From: Jiella soli
Lineage (GTDB): Bacteria; Pseudomonadota; Alphaproteobacteria; Rhizobiales; Rhizobiaceae
Length of the DNA stretch: 64,000 nt
Assembly: GCF_020615385.1 (NCBI RefSeq)
Contig: NZ_JAJAVB010000009.1
Span: 1-64,000 of the forward strand
Direction: 5' to 3'
Shown here: piece by piece, positions 17,701 through 27,148 of the stretch
Layout of the letters: each line of letters opens with the position of its first letter
How positions within the stretch are numbered: the first letter of the stretch is position 1
The notes under the pieces: generated by a model
Told to the model about the DNA's origin: nothing
The model's input: the letters and a program-made list of their open reading frames with translations, nothing else
Databases searched by the model: none
Program-made: the position numbers and the translations under genes

Positions 17701-19779
17701 TCAGTCCTTTTTGGGCCGGCCGGGGCCCCGCGGCCGATCGCCGCCCGAGGGCCTGGAGCCGCTGCGCGGCCGCTCGCTGCCGCGGGGACCAGAGGGTTTG
17801 GCGTCGCGCGGCGCGCCCCCGGGCTTCCGGCTGCGCGATCCCGGCCTTTCCATCCGTTCCACGGAATTGTGGCCGGCGGCCCGCTCGGCGGCCTCTTCGG
17901 TCTTCTTCGGACCCTGCGGCCGTCCGCCCGGCGCGATCCACACATTGGCCGAACGGCGGGCACCCAGCGGCGGGCGCTTCGGCGCCGCGGCGCGATCGTC
18001 GCCGCCGGCCGCCCCGCGGTCGCCATAGGGCTTCTTCGGCCCGTCGAAGCGTTTGCCCGGCCGCGCCGCGGCGTCGGCAGCGCGCTGCGGCCGCTCGCCG
18101 CGCGGCTTGTCCGTCCGGCCCTCGCCGCCCCGCTCGCGATCCGGGCGCCGTGCCTTGGTGTCGAGCCGGCCGAGCGCATCCTCGCGCTTGCCCTCGCGCG
18201 CCCGCTTCTTGTTGGGCGCAGTCTCGCTAGCCGAGATCCAGGTGCTCTGCGTCGCCGCCTTTGGACTCCGGCCGCCCTTGTCGGCGATCCGCTCCCCTTC
18301 CACGGCCTTGTTCGAGAAGGGCGTGACGACAGGAGCATCAAAATCGGCGCCCGCTTCCTCGATCAGCCGAGGTCCCAGCTGATCGCGCAGGGTCCGGCCG
18401 TGGATCTCGCGCACCGCCCCCTCGGGGAGGTCGGACAGCTGGAACGGGCCGTAGGAGAGGCGGATCAGCCGGTTCACGTCGAGGCCGAGATGGCCGAGGA
18501 CGCGCTTCACCTCGCGGTTCTTGCCTTCGCGCAGGGCGAGAGTCAGCCAGACATTTGCACCCTGCTCGCGGTCGAGCGTCGCCTCGATCGCGCCGTAGAA
18601 GACGCCGTCGATGGCGATGCCCTGGCGCAACTCGTCGAGCCGCGCCTGATCGATCGAGCCGTGGGCGCGCACGCGGTAGCGCCGCAGCCAGCCGGTCGAG
18701 GGCAGTTCCAGGACGCGGGCGAGGCCGCCGTCATTGGTCAGGAGCAGGAGCCCCTCGGTGGTGATATCCAACCGCCCGATGGTGAGGACACGCGGCATGT
18801 CCTTCGGCAGATGATCGAAGACGGTCGCCCGGCCTTCGGGATCGCGATTGGTGGTAACGAGTCCCGCCGGCTTGTGGAACAGCCACAGCCTCGTGCGCTC
18901 GATCGCAGGCAGCGGCTCGCCGTCGACGATGATCCTGTCCTTTGGACCGACGTCGCGCGCCGGCGACGAGAGCACCTCGCCGTTCACGCTGACCCGCCCC
19001 TCGGCGATCATCGCCTCGGCGTCGCGGCGCGAGGCGAGCCCGGCGCGAGCAAGGCGTCGGGCGATGCGCATCGGCTCCTGCGAGGCGGCCGTCTCGCCGG
19101 CGATCGGCGTCTCCGTAAGCTCCGCCCGCTCGGTCCGTTCGCCCCTGCCCCCGCCTCGGTCCGGGCGGGCCGGACGCGGCTTGCGTTCGCCGTCACCCGC
19201 CCTTGCCGGCTTCCCCTCGCCCTGCGGCTTTCCGTGGCTCAACCGGCCATAGCTCTTCGGCCGGTCGCCGCGCCCGGCGTTCTCCCCCCGGCCTTCGCCA
19301 TGGGACAGCATGCCGCGACTCTTCGGCTTGAAGGGCTTGCGCTCCTTGCCCGCCCCTTCGCCCGCCGCGCCCTCTGCCGTGCGCGCCGGTCGTTCCCCGC
19401 GCGCAAAGCGGCGGGGCTTGTCGCCGGACCGCTGCTCCACCGGGGCGCCATCGCCGCGCTTGCGGAACGGCCGCCCGCCGATGCCGCCGGCGCGGTTCTC
19501 ACCGCGGGCCTCACCGGCGCCGTCATCGCGCGGCGAACGCTTGCGCTGAAAGCGAGGCGGATCTCCCCGGTCGCGCGCGCCGCCTGCCCCGGCGGATGCT
19601 GGCGCCGGTCGCTCCTTGCCACCACGCGGCCGCCCGCCTGCTTCCGCGCCCTCGCGCGGCCGGTCCTGCCGCGGTCCGCCTCGGCCGGCACCGCCGCCCC
19701 GGCCACCGCCACCTCGCGGTCCGGTTCCGCCCGGCCGCCTGTCGCGACCTTTTCCGCCGCCCTTCGTCGTATCGCTCAT
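17701..19779 (-). CDS. RluB-type rRNA pseudouridine synthase with long disordered tails
   Basis: A 692-residue protein whose central 250 residues are a normal RluB/RsuA-family enzyme: S4 RNA-binding domain (MRIARRLARAGLASRRDAEA, VSVNGEVL), then WLFHKPAGLVTTNRD, the catalytic GRLD (Asp338) and LREGKNREVKRVLGHLGLDV. An N-terminal extension of about 235 residues and a C-terminal one of about 210 are almost pure Gly/Arg/Lys/Pro/Glu with RGG-like runs and repeats around SHGEG/SHGKP. Rhizobial relatives carry similar basic tails but length varies. The ATG at 19779 (MSDTTKGGGKGRD) is chosen over an upstream ATG at 19860. Likely modifies 23S rRNA near U2605; the tails probably bind rRNA. Confidence 0.9.
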   Translation of the reverse strand: MSDTTKGGGKGRDRRPGGTGPRGGGGRGGGAGRGGPRQDRPREGAEAGGRPRGGKERPAPASAGAGGARDRGDPPRFQRKRSPRDDGAGEARGENRAGGIGGRPFRKRGDGAPVEQRSGDKPRRFARGERPARTAEGAAGEGAGKERKPFKPKSRGMLSHGEGRGENAGRGDRPKSYGRLSHGKPQGEGKPARAGDGERKPRPARPDRGGGRGERTERAELTETPIAGETAASQEPMRIARRLARAGLASRRDAEAMIAEGRVSVNGEVLSSPARDVGPKDRIIVDGEPLPAIERTRLWLFHKPAGLVTTNRDPEGRATVFDHLPKDMPRVLTIGRLDITTEGLLLLTNDGGLARVLELPSTGWLRRYRVRAHGSIDQARLDELRQGIAIDGVFYGAIEATLDREQGANVWLTLALREGKNREVKRVLGHLGLDVNRLIRLSYGPFQLSDLPEGAVREIHGRTLRDQLGPRLIEEAGADFDAPVVTPFSNKAVEGERIADKGGRSPKAATQSTWISASETAPNKKRAREGKREDALGRLDTKARRPDRERGGEGRTDKPRGERPQRAADAAARPGKRFDGPKKPYGDRGAAGGDDRAAAPKRPPLGARRSANVWIAPGGRPQGPKKTEEAAERAAGHNSVERMERPGSRSRKPGGAPRDAKPSGPRGSERPRSGSRPSGGDRPRGPGRPKKD

Positions 19780-20044
19780 GCCAATCTCTCTGCCGCAGCC
19801 GCCATCAGGCGCTGCCGTCGAATTCAAGAATGTCCGTGTCGGCGTCGCCGCTATGCACATCGGCGCCGCATTGCGGTGCTGCGTCGCGCAGTACCCCGCT
19901 CCTGGTCAAGACGCGGGAGCGCGCGCGACGGTTGCCTGATCGTCACCAACCGCCTAGGGGATTGATCTGACATTCGGCTCCGATCCGGGCCGAGCGCCGC
20001 GGCAAATGTCGAATTCGAAACATCACCAGATACAAGAACCATGA

Positions 20045-20121
20045 CTAGTGGTCTTTCGATTTCGACATTTGCTGAGGCCCCTCAACAAGACCGGTGCAAA
20101 ATGTCGGAATCGGACCACTAG
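20045..20121. repeat. Long imperfect inverted repeat, possible MITE-like element
   Basis: Left arm CTAGTGGTC (20045-20053) plus CGATTTCGACATTT (20057-20070) pairs with the right arm 20099-20121 almost perfectly, apart from a 3-base TTT bulge and one mismatch. The 28-base loop contains its own TGAGG/CCTCA stem. The outermost CTAG on both sides could be palindrome or a 4-base target duplication. It lies just upstream of tadA. Confidence 0.75.
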
Positions 20122-20155
20122 CAGGTCGCGGCCCCTCGTGCGAGAGAGCTTGAAG

Positions 20156-20602
20156 ATGGTTCGGCCGAATTTCATGGACCTCGCCTTCGACGAGGCACTG
20201 GCTGCGGCCGAGCGCGACGAGACGCCGGTCGGTGCCGTCGTCGTCAGGGAGGGCGCCGTCCTTGCCCGCGCGGGCAACGAGACGCGGCGTCGATCGGATC
20301 CCACGGCCCATGCCGAGATGCTGGCGATCCGTGCCGCCTGCCAGATCTTGAACTCGGAGCGGCTGCCGGAGTGCGATCTGTACGTCACGCTGGAGCCCTG
20401 CGCCATGTGCACGGCGGCGATCTCCTTCGCGCGCGTGAGGCGGCTCTATTTCGGTGCGTCAGACGAAAAGGGCGGCGCCGTGGAATCGGGCCCGCGCTTC
20501 TTCTCGCAGGCCATCTGCCACCACCGGCCGGAGGTCTATTCCGGTATTGGCGCGACCCGGAGCGCCGACCTGTTGCGGCGCTTCTTCCAGGACAGGCGCT
20601 GA
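20156..20602 (+). CDS. tadA: tRNA(adenine(34)) deaminase TadA / nucleoside deaminase
   Basis: A 148-residue zinc deaminase of the CDA fold. TadA converts A34 to inosine in tRNA-Arg(ACG). Zinc ligands and the proton shuttle are in place: HAE (His52, Glu54) and PCAMC (Cys82, Cys85); ETPVGAVVV and RVRRLYFGASDEKGGAVES are family-typical. ATG 20156 follows GAGAGAG; Met at 20174 is an alternative. The frame is open back to 20048, but that stretch lies in the inverted repeat and is not conserved. Divergent from the pseudouridine synthase gene. Confidence 0.93.
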   Translation: MVRPNFMDLAFDEALAAAERDETPVGAVVVREGAVLARAGNETRRRSDPTAHAEMLAIRAACQILNSERLPECDLYVTLEPCAMCTAAISFARVRRLYFGASDEKGGAVESGPRFFSQAICHHRPEVYSGIGATRSADLLRRFFQDRR

Positions 20603-20611
20603 GCGCTGCCC

Positions 20612-20642
20612 GCATCCGCCGGCCCGTGCGGCCGCCGGATGC
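20612..20642. terminator. Bidirectional terminator between tadA and lipoprotein genes
   Basis: A 12-bp inverted repeat (20612-20623 with 20631-20642, one mismatch) lies between the convergent stops at 20602 and 20658. T-runs are weak on both sides. Confidence 0.5.
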
Positions 20643-20657
20643 TGGTCCCTTCGCCCC

Positions 20658-21332
20658 TTAGAACAGATCGCCGATCCGCTCGAACAGGCCGCGATTGCCC
20701 TTGAGGCGCCGCGCCTTGGTCTCCTCGTCCTCGCCGGGGTCGCCGACCGGCGCGCTTGCGGCCGGCTGGCGATAGGCGACGGGCGGCTCGCTCAGATATT
20801 TGCGCTCGGTGGGCTTGCCCTGCCGCTGCTCCTTCAGGCGCGCCTGGATGAGCTCCTTGCGGCTGCGCAATTCCTGCGGCGACAGGATATTGGCGCTGTG
20901 CTCGGTCTGCGCATTGTAGCGGCCTTGCCCGCGCGTTGTGCGGTCGAGATAGTCCTGCGTCACGCCTTCCTTGCTGGCCGTCGCGACGGAGGCCGGCAGC
21001 GGACCGTCGCCCTGATAGGCCGCCGCCTGCAGCCGGCGCGTGCGCGCTTCCGGCGATTCCGGGAAATTGGGATCGTCGACCGTGTTGCGGGTCGGCGCCG
21101 GTGGCGGCAGAACCTTCGTGTTCTCCGGCTTCACCAGTTCGGGGCGCGGCGTGTAGGCGATCTGCGGTTTGTCGGTATCGCCGAGCGCGACGAAATTGTT
21201 GACGTCGTCGAACAGCGTCTCGCCCTGCGACTTGCCGGTGCCGTAGGTCGGGCCGAGACAGCCGCCGAGCGACAGGCACCCAGCGACGATGGCCGCGGCG
21301 CCGAGCGCGTTGCGGACGGGATTCGGGATCAT
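20658..21332 (-). CDS. Conserved rhizobial lipoprotein of unknown function
   Basis: A 224-residue protein with a lipoprotein signal: hydrophobic residues 8-20, then a lipobox-like LGGC with Cys at about residue 25, followed by LGPTYGTGKSQGETLFDDV. The rest is low in hydrophobicity, rich in Pro, Gln, Glu and Arg, with a LLRKELIQARLKEQ-like helix near residue 155 and an Arg-rich C-terminus. No enzymatic motif seen. It follows ileS on the same strand but is separated from it by a strong terminator hairpin. Probably anchored in the periplasmic face of a membrane. Function unknown. Confidence 0.8.
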   Translation of the reverse strand: MIPNPVRNALGAAAIVAGCLSLGGCLGPTYGTGKSQGETLFDDVNNFVALGDTDKPQIAYTPRPELVKPENTKVLPPPAPTRNTVDDPNFPESPEARTRRLQAAAYQGDGPLPASVATASKEGVTQDYLDRTTRGQGRYNAQTEHSANILSPQELRSRKELIQARLKEQRQGKPTERKYLSEPPVAYRQPAASAPVGDPGEDEETKARRLKGNRGLFERIGDLF

Positions 21333-21544
21333 TCTCGTACGTCCCCCTGCGACATGACCCTCGGAAACCATCATGGCTCGCCGCTGCGGATCACGCTGAC
21401 TTTTCCATTCTGCAAGCCGCGGCCCCAATTCCTGCGGCGCTGCAATCGAACCCCCAGGGCACCTGACGCGGCGCCGGTCGATCCAGACGATCACAGCCAG
21501 TTGCACGAAATTCTGGCGAATTCCAGGCATTCTCTTAAGAACTT

Positions 21545-21578
21545 GCGGCCCGCCCCGCAAGCGAACGGGGCGGGCCGC
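21545..21578 (-). terminator. Terminator-like hairpin after ileS
   Basis: Perfect 13-bp GC-rich inverted repeat (21545-21557 with 21566-21578), 8-base loop, beginning 31 bases past the ileS stop. On the minus strand it is followed by AAGTTCTTAAG, a weak T-tract. Confidence 0.6.
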
Positions 21579-21609
21579 GAGGTTTCGTCGGCAGGCCACG
21601 CGAGGCCGG

Positions 21610-24600
21610 CTAGGCCGCGTCCGCCTGCGCCGCCCGCAGCTCGCGCAGCGCCTTGGCGTCGCGTGCCGAGACGTCCGGGAACTCCGGGTCGGAGCCGACA
21701 TCTCCGGTGATCTTCCAGGACCGGGCGCATTTCCTGCCCTCGGCCTTGTGGAAGACGACCGCGACATCCGGCGTATCGGCCAGCCGGAACGCGTCGTCCG
21801 GAGCCGGGTCGCCCGTGACGGTCAATCCCGAGGTGATGGCGATCTCGGCGAAGTCCACGGAGGCGGCGAGATCCTTCAGCTCCGGGTCTGCGATGTGGAC
21901 CGTCGGCCAAGCCTCGAGCGAGGAGCCGATCACCTTGTCCCGGCGCTTCTCTTCGAGCGCCCCCATCACCACGCGACGAACCCGCCGGAGTTTCTGCCAG
22001 CGCGCGGCGAGATCGCCATTGCGCCAGGCCGGATCAACGGGGCGGAACTGCTCCAGATGGACGGACTCGGCGCCCGGATGGCGCGACAGCCATGCCTCCT
22101 CCATGGTGAAGGGAAGCATCGGCGCGAGCCAGGTGACGAGACGGTCGAAGAGCTCCCGCACCACCTGCAGCGCCGCCTTGCGGCGGGTGGAGGAGATCGG
22201 GTCGCAGTAGAGCGCGTCCTTGCGGATGTCGAAATAGAAGGCCGACAGTTCCACCACGACGAAGTCGATGAGCGCCCGCGAGATACGCTTGAAGTCGAAG
22301 CCGTCGTATCCCTTGCGCACGAGGTCGTCGAGTTCGGCGATGCGGTGGAGCATCAGCCGCTCCAGCTCCGGCATCTGATCGAGCGGGACGTTCTCGCCGG
22401 TATCGTGGGCGAGCGTGCCGAGCATCCAGCGGATGGTGTTCCGCAGCTTGCGATAGCTATCGATATTGGTCTGCAGGATCGTCTTGCCGAGCCTCAGATC
22501 CTCTGAATAGTCGGACGAGACCACCCAGAGCCGGAGGATGTCGGCGCCGGACTGCTTGATCACCTCCTGCGGGGTGACGACGTTGCCGAGCGACTTCGAC
22601 ATCTTGCGCCCTTCCTCGTCCATGACGAAGCCATGGGTGAGGACCGCGTCATAGGGCGCCCGGCCCCTGGTTCCGCAGGATTCCAGCAGCGAGGAGTGGA
22701 ACCAGCCGCGATGCTGGTCGGAACCCTCGAGATAGAGGTCGGCCGGCCATTTGAGGTCCGGCCGCTTCTCCAGGCAGAAGGCGTGGGTCGAGCCGGAATC
22801 GAACCAGACGTCGAGGATGTCGCGGACCATGGTCCACTTGCCGGCATCGTGCTCGTTGCCCAGGAAGCGTTCCTTGGCGCCCTCGGCGAACCAGGCGTCG
22901 GCGCCCTCCTGCCGGAAGGCTTCGACGATGCGCTCGTTCACCGCCTCGTCCTTGAGAACCTGGCCGTCCTCGTCGACGAAGACGCAGATCGGCACGCCCC
23001 AGGCGCGCTGGCGGGAGAGAACCCAGTCCGGCCGGTCGGCGATCATGCCGCGCAGCCGGTTCTGACCGGAGGCGGGGACAAAGCGGGTGTCGTCGATGGC
23101 CTTGAGGGCCCGGTTGCGCAGCGTGTCGTCTTCGAGGCCGAGCTTCTCTTTCACGAGATCAAGGCCGCCCAGCCCGTAGCCGCCCAGATCCTGGTCCATA
23201 TGGACGAACCACTGCGGCGTATTGCGGAAGATCACCGGCTTCTTGGAACGCCAGGAGTGCGGATAGGAATGCTTCAGCCGGCCGCGGGCAATGAGATTGC
23301 CGGCCTCGATCAGGGCCGCGATGACGCGCTTGTTGGCGTCGCCCTTCTTGCCCTTGTCGTCGATGACGCGGGCCGGCCCCTCCGGCGCATCCGGACCGAA
23401 GCCCGGCGCGTCTTTGGTGTAGAAGCCGTCGTCGTCGACGGTGAAGGGAATGGCCGTGTCGATGCCCCGCTTTTCCAGATCGCGGCGCATGTCCATCCAC
23501 ACGTCGAAGTCCTCCCGGCCGTGCCCGGGCGCGGTGTGAACGAAGCCCGTGCCGGCTTCGTCAGTGACGTGATCGCCGTCGAGGAGCGGTACCGGAAACT
23601 CGTAGCCACCGCCAAACTGGCGAAGCGGATGGAGGCAGACGAGCGATGCGATCTGTGCTGCCGGCACGTCCTGCAGGCGGCGGAAGCCGCCCTCCGGAAC
23701 ACGCGCCTTCGCGAACACGTCGGCGGCCAGAGCGTCGGCCATGAGAAACCGCTCGCCCTTCCGCGCCCAGCGCGGATTCTCGGCGTCGTCCGGCGCGGTC
23801 ACTTCATAAAGGCCGTAGGCGATGCGATCGGAGAACGCGATCGCCCGGTTGCCGGGGATCGTCCAGGGGGTCGTCGTCCAGATGACGATCGACGCGCCCT
23901 GCAGGAGGCCGAGAGGACCGTCGCTCCCTTCAGCGTTCTGGCTGACGGCCGCCTCCCGAAACGCCGCGCCGGTGCCGAGCGGCTCGCCCGGCTCGCTGCT
24001 GCGCACGATCGGAAACTTCACCCAGACCGTATCGGACTCGTGTTCCTCGTATTCGATCTCGGCCTCGGCGAGCGCGGTGCGCTCCACCACCGACCACATC
24101 ACGGGCTTGGAGCCGCGATAGAGCTGACCCGACATGGCGAACTTCAGGAGTTCGCCAGCGATCACCGCCTCGGCATCGTGCGCCATGGTGAGGTAGGGGT
24201 TCTTGAAATCACCCTCGACGCCGAGCCGGCGGAATTCCGCGGTCTGGACGCCGACCCAGTGGGTCGCGAAGTCGCGGCATTCCTTGCGGAACTCGTTGAC
24301 CGGGATCTCGTCCTTGTCCTTGCCCTTCGCCCGGTACTGCTCCTCGATCTTCCACTCGATCGGCAGGCCGTGGCAGTCCCAGCCGGGAACGTAGTTCGCG
24401 TCGTAACCGCGCATCTGGAAGGAGCGGTTGATGACATCCTTCAGGATCTTGTTCAGCGCGTGGCCGATATGCAGATTGCCGTTGGCATAGGGCGGCCCGT
24501 CGTGCAGGACGTATTTCGGCCGGCCCTTCGCGGCCTCACGCAGTCTGCCGTAGAGGTCCATGCCGTCCCATTTGGCAAGCCATTCCGGCTCGGCCTTGGG

Positions 24601-24714
24601 AAGACCGGCGCGCATCGGAAACTCGGTCTCCGGCAGGTTCAGCGTCTTGGAATAATCCACCGTGCCGGTTTCGGCAGCGTCGGAAGGTCCGGTTTCGGTC
24701 GTCTTGTCGGTCAT
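21610..24714 (-). CDS. ileS: Isoleucyl-tRNA synthetase
   Basis: A class I aminoacyl-tRNA synthetase of 1034 residues. Visible elements: [20 protein letters not shown] (HIGH motif), [12 protein letters not shown], the editing domain with [12 protein letters not shown] and [37 protein letters not shown], and MSKSLGN (KMSKS motif). The longer alphaproteobacterial form has an extended CP1 insert. The C-terminal domain lacks an obvious four-Cys zinc finger. ATG 24714 begins an acidic 20-residue leader. Preceded by a hairpin in the 5' leader. Confidence 0.98.
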   Translation of the reverse strand: MTDKTTETGPSDAAETGTVDYSKTLNLPETEFPMRAGLPKAEPEWLAKWDGMDLYGRLREAAKGRPKYVLHDGPPYANGNLHIGHALNKILKDVINRSFQMRGYDANYVPGWDCHGLPIEWKIEEQYRAKGKDKDEIPVNEFRKECRDFATHWVGVQTAEFRRLGVEGDFKNPYLTMAHDAEAVIAGELLKFAMSGQLYRGSKPVMWSVVERTALAEAEIEYEEHESDTVWVKFPIVRSSEPGEPLGTGAAFREAAVSQNAEGSDGPLGLLQGASIVIWTTTPWTIPGNRAIAFSDRIAYGLYEVTAPDDAENPRWARKGERFLMADALAADVFAKARVPEGGFRRLQDVPAAQIASLVCLHPLRQFGGGYEFPVPLLDGDHVTDEAGTGFVHTAPGHGREDFDVWMDMRRDLEKRGIDTAIPFTVDDDGFYTKDAPGFGPDAPEGPARVIDDKGKKGDANKRVIAALIEAGNLIARGRLKHSYPHSWRSKKPVIFRNTPQWFVHMDQDLGGYGLGGLDLVKEKLGLEDDTLRNRALKAIDDTRFVPASGQNRLRGMIADRPDWVLSRQRAWGVPICVFVDEDGQVLKDEAVNERIVEAFRQEGADAWFAEGAKERFLGNEHDAGKWTMVRDILDVWFDSGSTHAFCLEKRPDLKWPADLYLEGSDQHRGWFHSSLLESCGTRGRAPYDAVLTHGFVMDEEGRKMSKSLGNVVTPQEVIKQSGADILRLWVVSSDYSEDLRLGKTILQTNIDSYRKLRNTIRWMLGTLAHDTGENVPLDQMPELERLMLHRIAELDDLVRKGYDGFDFKRISRALIDFVVVELSAFYFDIRKDALYCDPISSTRRKAALQVVRELFDRLVTWLAPMLPFTMEEAWLSRHPGAESVHLEQFRPVDPAWRNGDLAARWQKLRRVRRVVMGALEEKRRDKVIGSSLEAWPTVHIADPELKDLAASVDFAEIAITSGLTVTGDPAPDDAFRLADTPDVAVVFHKAEGRKCARSWKITGDVGSDPEFPDVSARDAKALRELRAAQADAA

Positions 24715-24790
24715 CTGGGGTACCGTATCGTTCGCCGCGAAGAGGAGAGCGGCGCGAGGAAATCCGCGTCGGTGCGAGAAGGCAAAGCGT

Positions 24791-24834
24791 CCCGGCCCTT
24801 CGCCGGCTCGCAGCGAGCCGGTCAGAAGGCCGGG
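24791..24834 (-). other. Nested hairpin in the ileS leader
   Basis: Outer stem CCCGGCC/GGCCGGG (24791-24797, 24828-24834) encloses a perfect 8-bp stem CCGGCTCG-CAG-CGAGCCGG (24803-24821). It lies about 77 bases upstream of the ileS ATG with no T-run, so a leader structure is more likely than a terminator. Confidence 0.5.
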
Positions 24835-24989
24835 CGGCTAATTCGCAAAATGGCGTGGCGTGCGCACGTTCCCGACATGGGCGCTGGCTTTAGCAACTCG
24901 GCGGAGCGAAGGGAAGAACGAGAATGGCCGCGCCACCGGCAAGGCACGTGACGCTGCCCCGTCGCCGGCAACGGAAATCGGACTTTGCC

Positions 24990-25036
24990 GCGGATGCGCC
25001 GGCATCTATCCTTCCGGATAACTCCGGCGCATCCGC
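24990..25036. repeat. Perfect 13-bp inverted repeat with nested hairpin upstream of a small membrane protein gene
   Basis: GCGGATGCGCCGG (24990-25002) is the exact reverse complement of 25024-25036; the 21-base interior holds a TATCC-TTCC-GGATA stem. It ends 24 bases before the ATG at 25061, where it would place a stable RNA stem next to the ribosome site or act as an operator. Confidence 0.7.
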
Positions 25037-25060
25037 CTCCGGCTCTCAAAAGGCTTCGCC

Positions 25061-25300
25061 ATGCCGGCCCTCATGCGGTTTCTTCTGCGCAACGCGCTGA
25101 TCGGCTTTGCGGCCGCAGCGTTCGTGACCTTTGCGCTGGTCATGATCGATGTCGGCGGGTTCGGCCGCGTGATGCGCGAATCCGACCTGGGATGGCTCGC
25201 CTTCGCGCTGGTCGTCTATTTTCTCGGCCTGACCTTTTCCGGCGTGCAGATCGGCTTCGCGATCATGCTGGGCCAGCGCATGCCGGACGACGACAAATGA
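25061..25300 (+). CDS. Small two-helix membrane protein, unknown function
   Basis: A 79-residue protein with two clear hydrophobic helices (about residues 11-29 and 43-66) and a short acidic tail (PDDDK). A basic N-terminus (MRFLLRN) suggests N-in topology. No known motif recognised. It stands alone on the plus strand between divergent ileS and convergent ribF, 13 bases from the ribF stop. The preceding 47-base palindrome may regulate it. Confidence 0.7.
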   Translation: MPALMRFLLRNALIGFAAAAFVTFALVMIDVGGFGRVMRESDLGWLAFALVVYFLGLTFSGVQIGFAIMLGQRMPDDDK

Positions 25301-25313
25301 GGGCTGATGCGCC

Positions 25314-26297
25314 TCAGAACGCGATCGCGTCGTCGAGCCCGGACAGCGGCACCGCTCCCGCCAGCACCGCCCTCGCCTCTTCGGCGTCGCGGTCCATCTG
25401 GGCGATCAGCGCCTCGGCGCTTTCGAACTTCTCCTCGCCTCGCAGGAAGGCGAATAGCGAGACGTCGACCGTCTCGTCGTAAAGGTCGGCCGAAAAGTCG
25501 AAGAGGAAGGTCTCGAACAGAGCCGCCCCGTCGTCGAAGGTCGGCCGGCGCCCGAAGCTCGCGACGCCGTCATGGAGCGTTCCGTCGGCCAGGCGCAGAC
25601 GCACGGCGTAGATGCCGAACTTCAGCATGGTCTCCGGCTCGAGCGTGATATTGGCGGTCGGATAGCCGAGCTTGCGGCCGAGTTGGGCCCCCTTCTGGAC
25701 CGTGCCACGAATGGTCCAGCGATAGCCGAACAGGCCGGCGGCCTCCGCCACCTCGCCCGCCGAGAGAAGATCGCGGATGCGGCTGGACGACACCGTCTCG
25801 CCGCCCTCGTCCTGAAAGGCCGGCACGAGCGTCGCGCCGAAGCGATGCGCCTCGCCAGCGGCGATCAGCGTCTGCGGCGTACCGGCCCGCCTGGCGCCGT
25901 AATGGAAGTCGAAGCCCGCGACCACATGCGCCGCCTTCAGGCAGCCGACGATGACGGTCTCGATGAAGGCCTCGGGAGTCAGTCCGGCAAACTCGCGGTC
26001 GAAGGCCTGCTCGACCACGGCGTCGAAGCCGAGCGCCTCGAGAAGCTTCGCCCGCATCGGCGCCGGGGTCAGCCGGGCGACCGGCCGGTCCGGAGAAAAT
26101 ACGGTGCGCGGATGCGGCTCGAAGGTCATGCAGACGAGCGGGCAGCCCTCCGCCCCGGCGATCTCGCGGGCGACCGATAGGACCGCCTGGTGGCCGCGAT
26201 GGACGCCGTCGAAATTGCCGATCGCGACGACAGCCCCGGACAGATGGGGGGCAAGCGTCTCGCCCCCCGGCAGCCGCGCGATCGCTCCTCTGCTCAC
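25314..26297 (-). CDS. ribF: Bifunctional riboflavin kinase / FAD synthetase RibF
   Basis: A 327-residue enzyme making FMN and then FAD. The N-terminal adenylyltransferase domain shows AIGNFDGVHRGHQAVL and FEPHPRTVF, plus the SSSRIRDLL motif (ISSTxIR equivalent). The C-terminal kinase domain has GRKLGYPTANI and the F-x-E-T-FLFDF region with the catalytic Glu. The start is GTG at 26297, overlapping the HAD phosphatase stop by 4 bases, so the two are coupled. Confidence 0.96.
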   Translation of the reverse strand: MSRGAIARLPGGETLAPHLSGAVVAIGNFDGVHRGHQAVLSVAREIAGAEGCPLVCMTFEPHPRTVFSPDRPVARLTPAPMRAKLLEALGFDAVVEQAFDREFAGLTPEAFIETVIVGCLKAAHVVAGFDFHYGARRAGTPQTLIAAGEAHRFGATLVPAFQDEGGETVSSSRIRDLLSAGEVAEAAGLFGYRWTIRGTVQKGAQLGRKLGYPTANITLEPETMLKFGIYAVRLRLADGTLHDGVASFGRRPTFDDGAALFETFLFDFSADLYDETVDVSLFAFLRGEEKFESAEALIAQMDRDAEEARAVLAGAVPLSGLDDAIAF

Positions 26298-27148
26298 GCC
26301 AAGGCCGCCATGAAATATCGGGCGGCGAGGCCCTTTTCGGCGAGGACACGGGCAACGACCTCCTCCGCCGGCGCCGCGCCGAACTCGGCGCCATGAATGC
26401 CGTGGATGATCAGGAGCACGTCGCAGCCGAAGTCGTTGGCTCCCTTAACGTCCGTCATCAGCCCGTCACCGATCGCGAGGATACCCGTGTCCTGCGCGAT
26501 ATCGCCAACCCGCATCGCCTGGCGATAGATCGGGGCATGCGGCTTGCCGGCGAGTTCGACCTTGCCGCCGGCCGCGGCGTAGTCGCGGGCGAGCGCGCCG
26601 GCGCAGTAGATCAGGCGCTCGCCGCGATGCACGACGATGTCCGGATTGGCGCAGATCATCGAAAGGTCGCGGGCCTTCAGGTCGGCGAGGAGGTCGCGGT
26701 AGTCGTCAGGGGTTTCTTTCTCGTCATGGTAAAGGCCGGTCGCCACCGCCGCCCTCGCCGCATCTGGCGAGCCGGTCCGCTCGACGTCGAGGCCGGCAAA
26801 TAGGTCGAGGTCGCGCTCCGGCCCGATATGGAAGACCGGACCGCCGCTCTCGGCGATCAGCGCGCGCGTGGCGTCGCCCGAGGTGACCACCGCATCATAG
26901 GCCTCCCGGGTGACGCCAAAGCCGTCGAGTTGCTCCATCACCGCCGCCGCCGGGCGCGGCGAATTGGTCAGGAGGACGACCCGCGCACCGCCCGAGCGCG
27001 CCGCGACAAGCGCCTCTTCTGCCGCAGGATGTTTTCGCTCGCCATTGTGCACGACGCCCCATATGTCGCAGAAGATCGCGGCATAGCCGCCGGCCACCTC
27101 CGCGAGGGCTGCGATCTTTCGGGTCGGTTGCGAATCGATGCGGTCCAT
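26294..27148 (-). CDS. TIGR01459-family HAD-superfamily hydrolase
   Basis: A 284-residue HAD hydrolase of the NagD-like subgroup labelled TIGR01459. The nucleophile motif appears as FCDIWGVVHNG (first Asp nucleophile; the usual second acid is replaced by Trp in this subfamily), motif II as LLTNSPRP, and motif III/IV as AGKPHAPIY and IGDGLMTDVKGAN. Substrate unknown; relatives act on sugar or pyridoxal phosphates. Placed directly before ribF with a 4-base overlap, it could dephosphorylate a flavin-pathway intermediate, but that is inference from position only. Confidence 0.88.
   Translation of the reverse strand: MDRIDSQPTRKIAALAEVAGGYAAIFCDIWGVVHNGERKHPAAEEALVAARSGGARVVLLTNSPRPAAAVMEQLDGFGVTREAYDAVVTSGDATRALIAESGGPVFHIGPERDLDLFAGLDVERTGSPDAARAAVATGLYHDEKETPDDYRDLLADLKARDLSMICANPDIVVHRGERLIYCAGALARDYAAAGGKVELAGKPHAPIYRQAMRVGDIAQDTGILAIGDGLMTDVKGANDFGCDVLLIIHGIHGAEFGAAPAEEVVARVLAEKGLAARYFMAALA

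Noticed and set aside
17869-19965. A 698-residue plus-strand open frame opposite the pseudouridine synthase
   Set aside because: Arises from the low-complexity GC-rich tails of the real gene; no recognisable domain.
22633-24951. A 772-residue plus-strand open frame opposite ileS
   Set aside because: Antisense shadow of the synthetase gene.
24715-25060. T-box leader for ileS
   Set aside because: No T-box consensus is present and the mechanism is not expected in alphaproteobacteria; only hairpins were seen.
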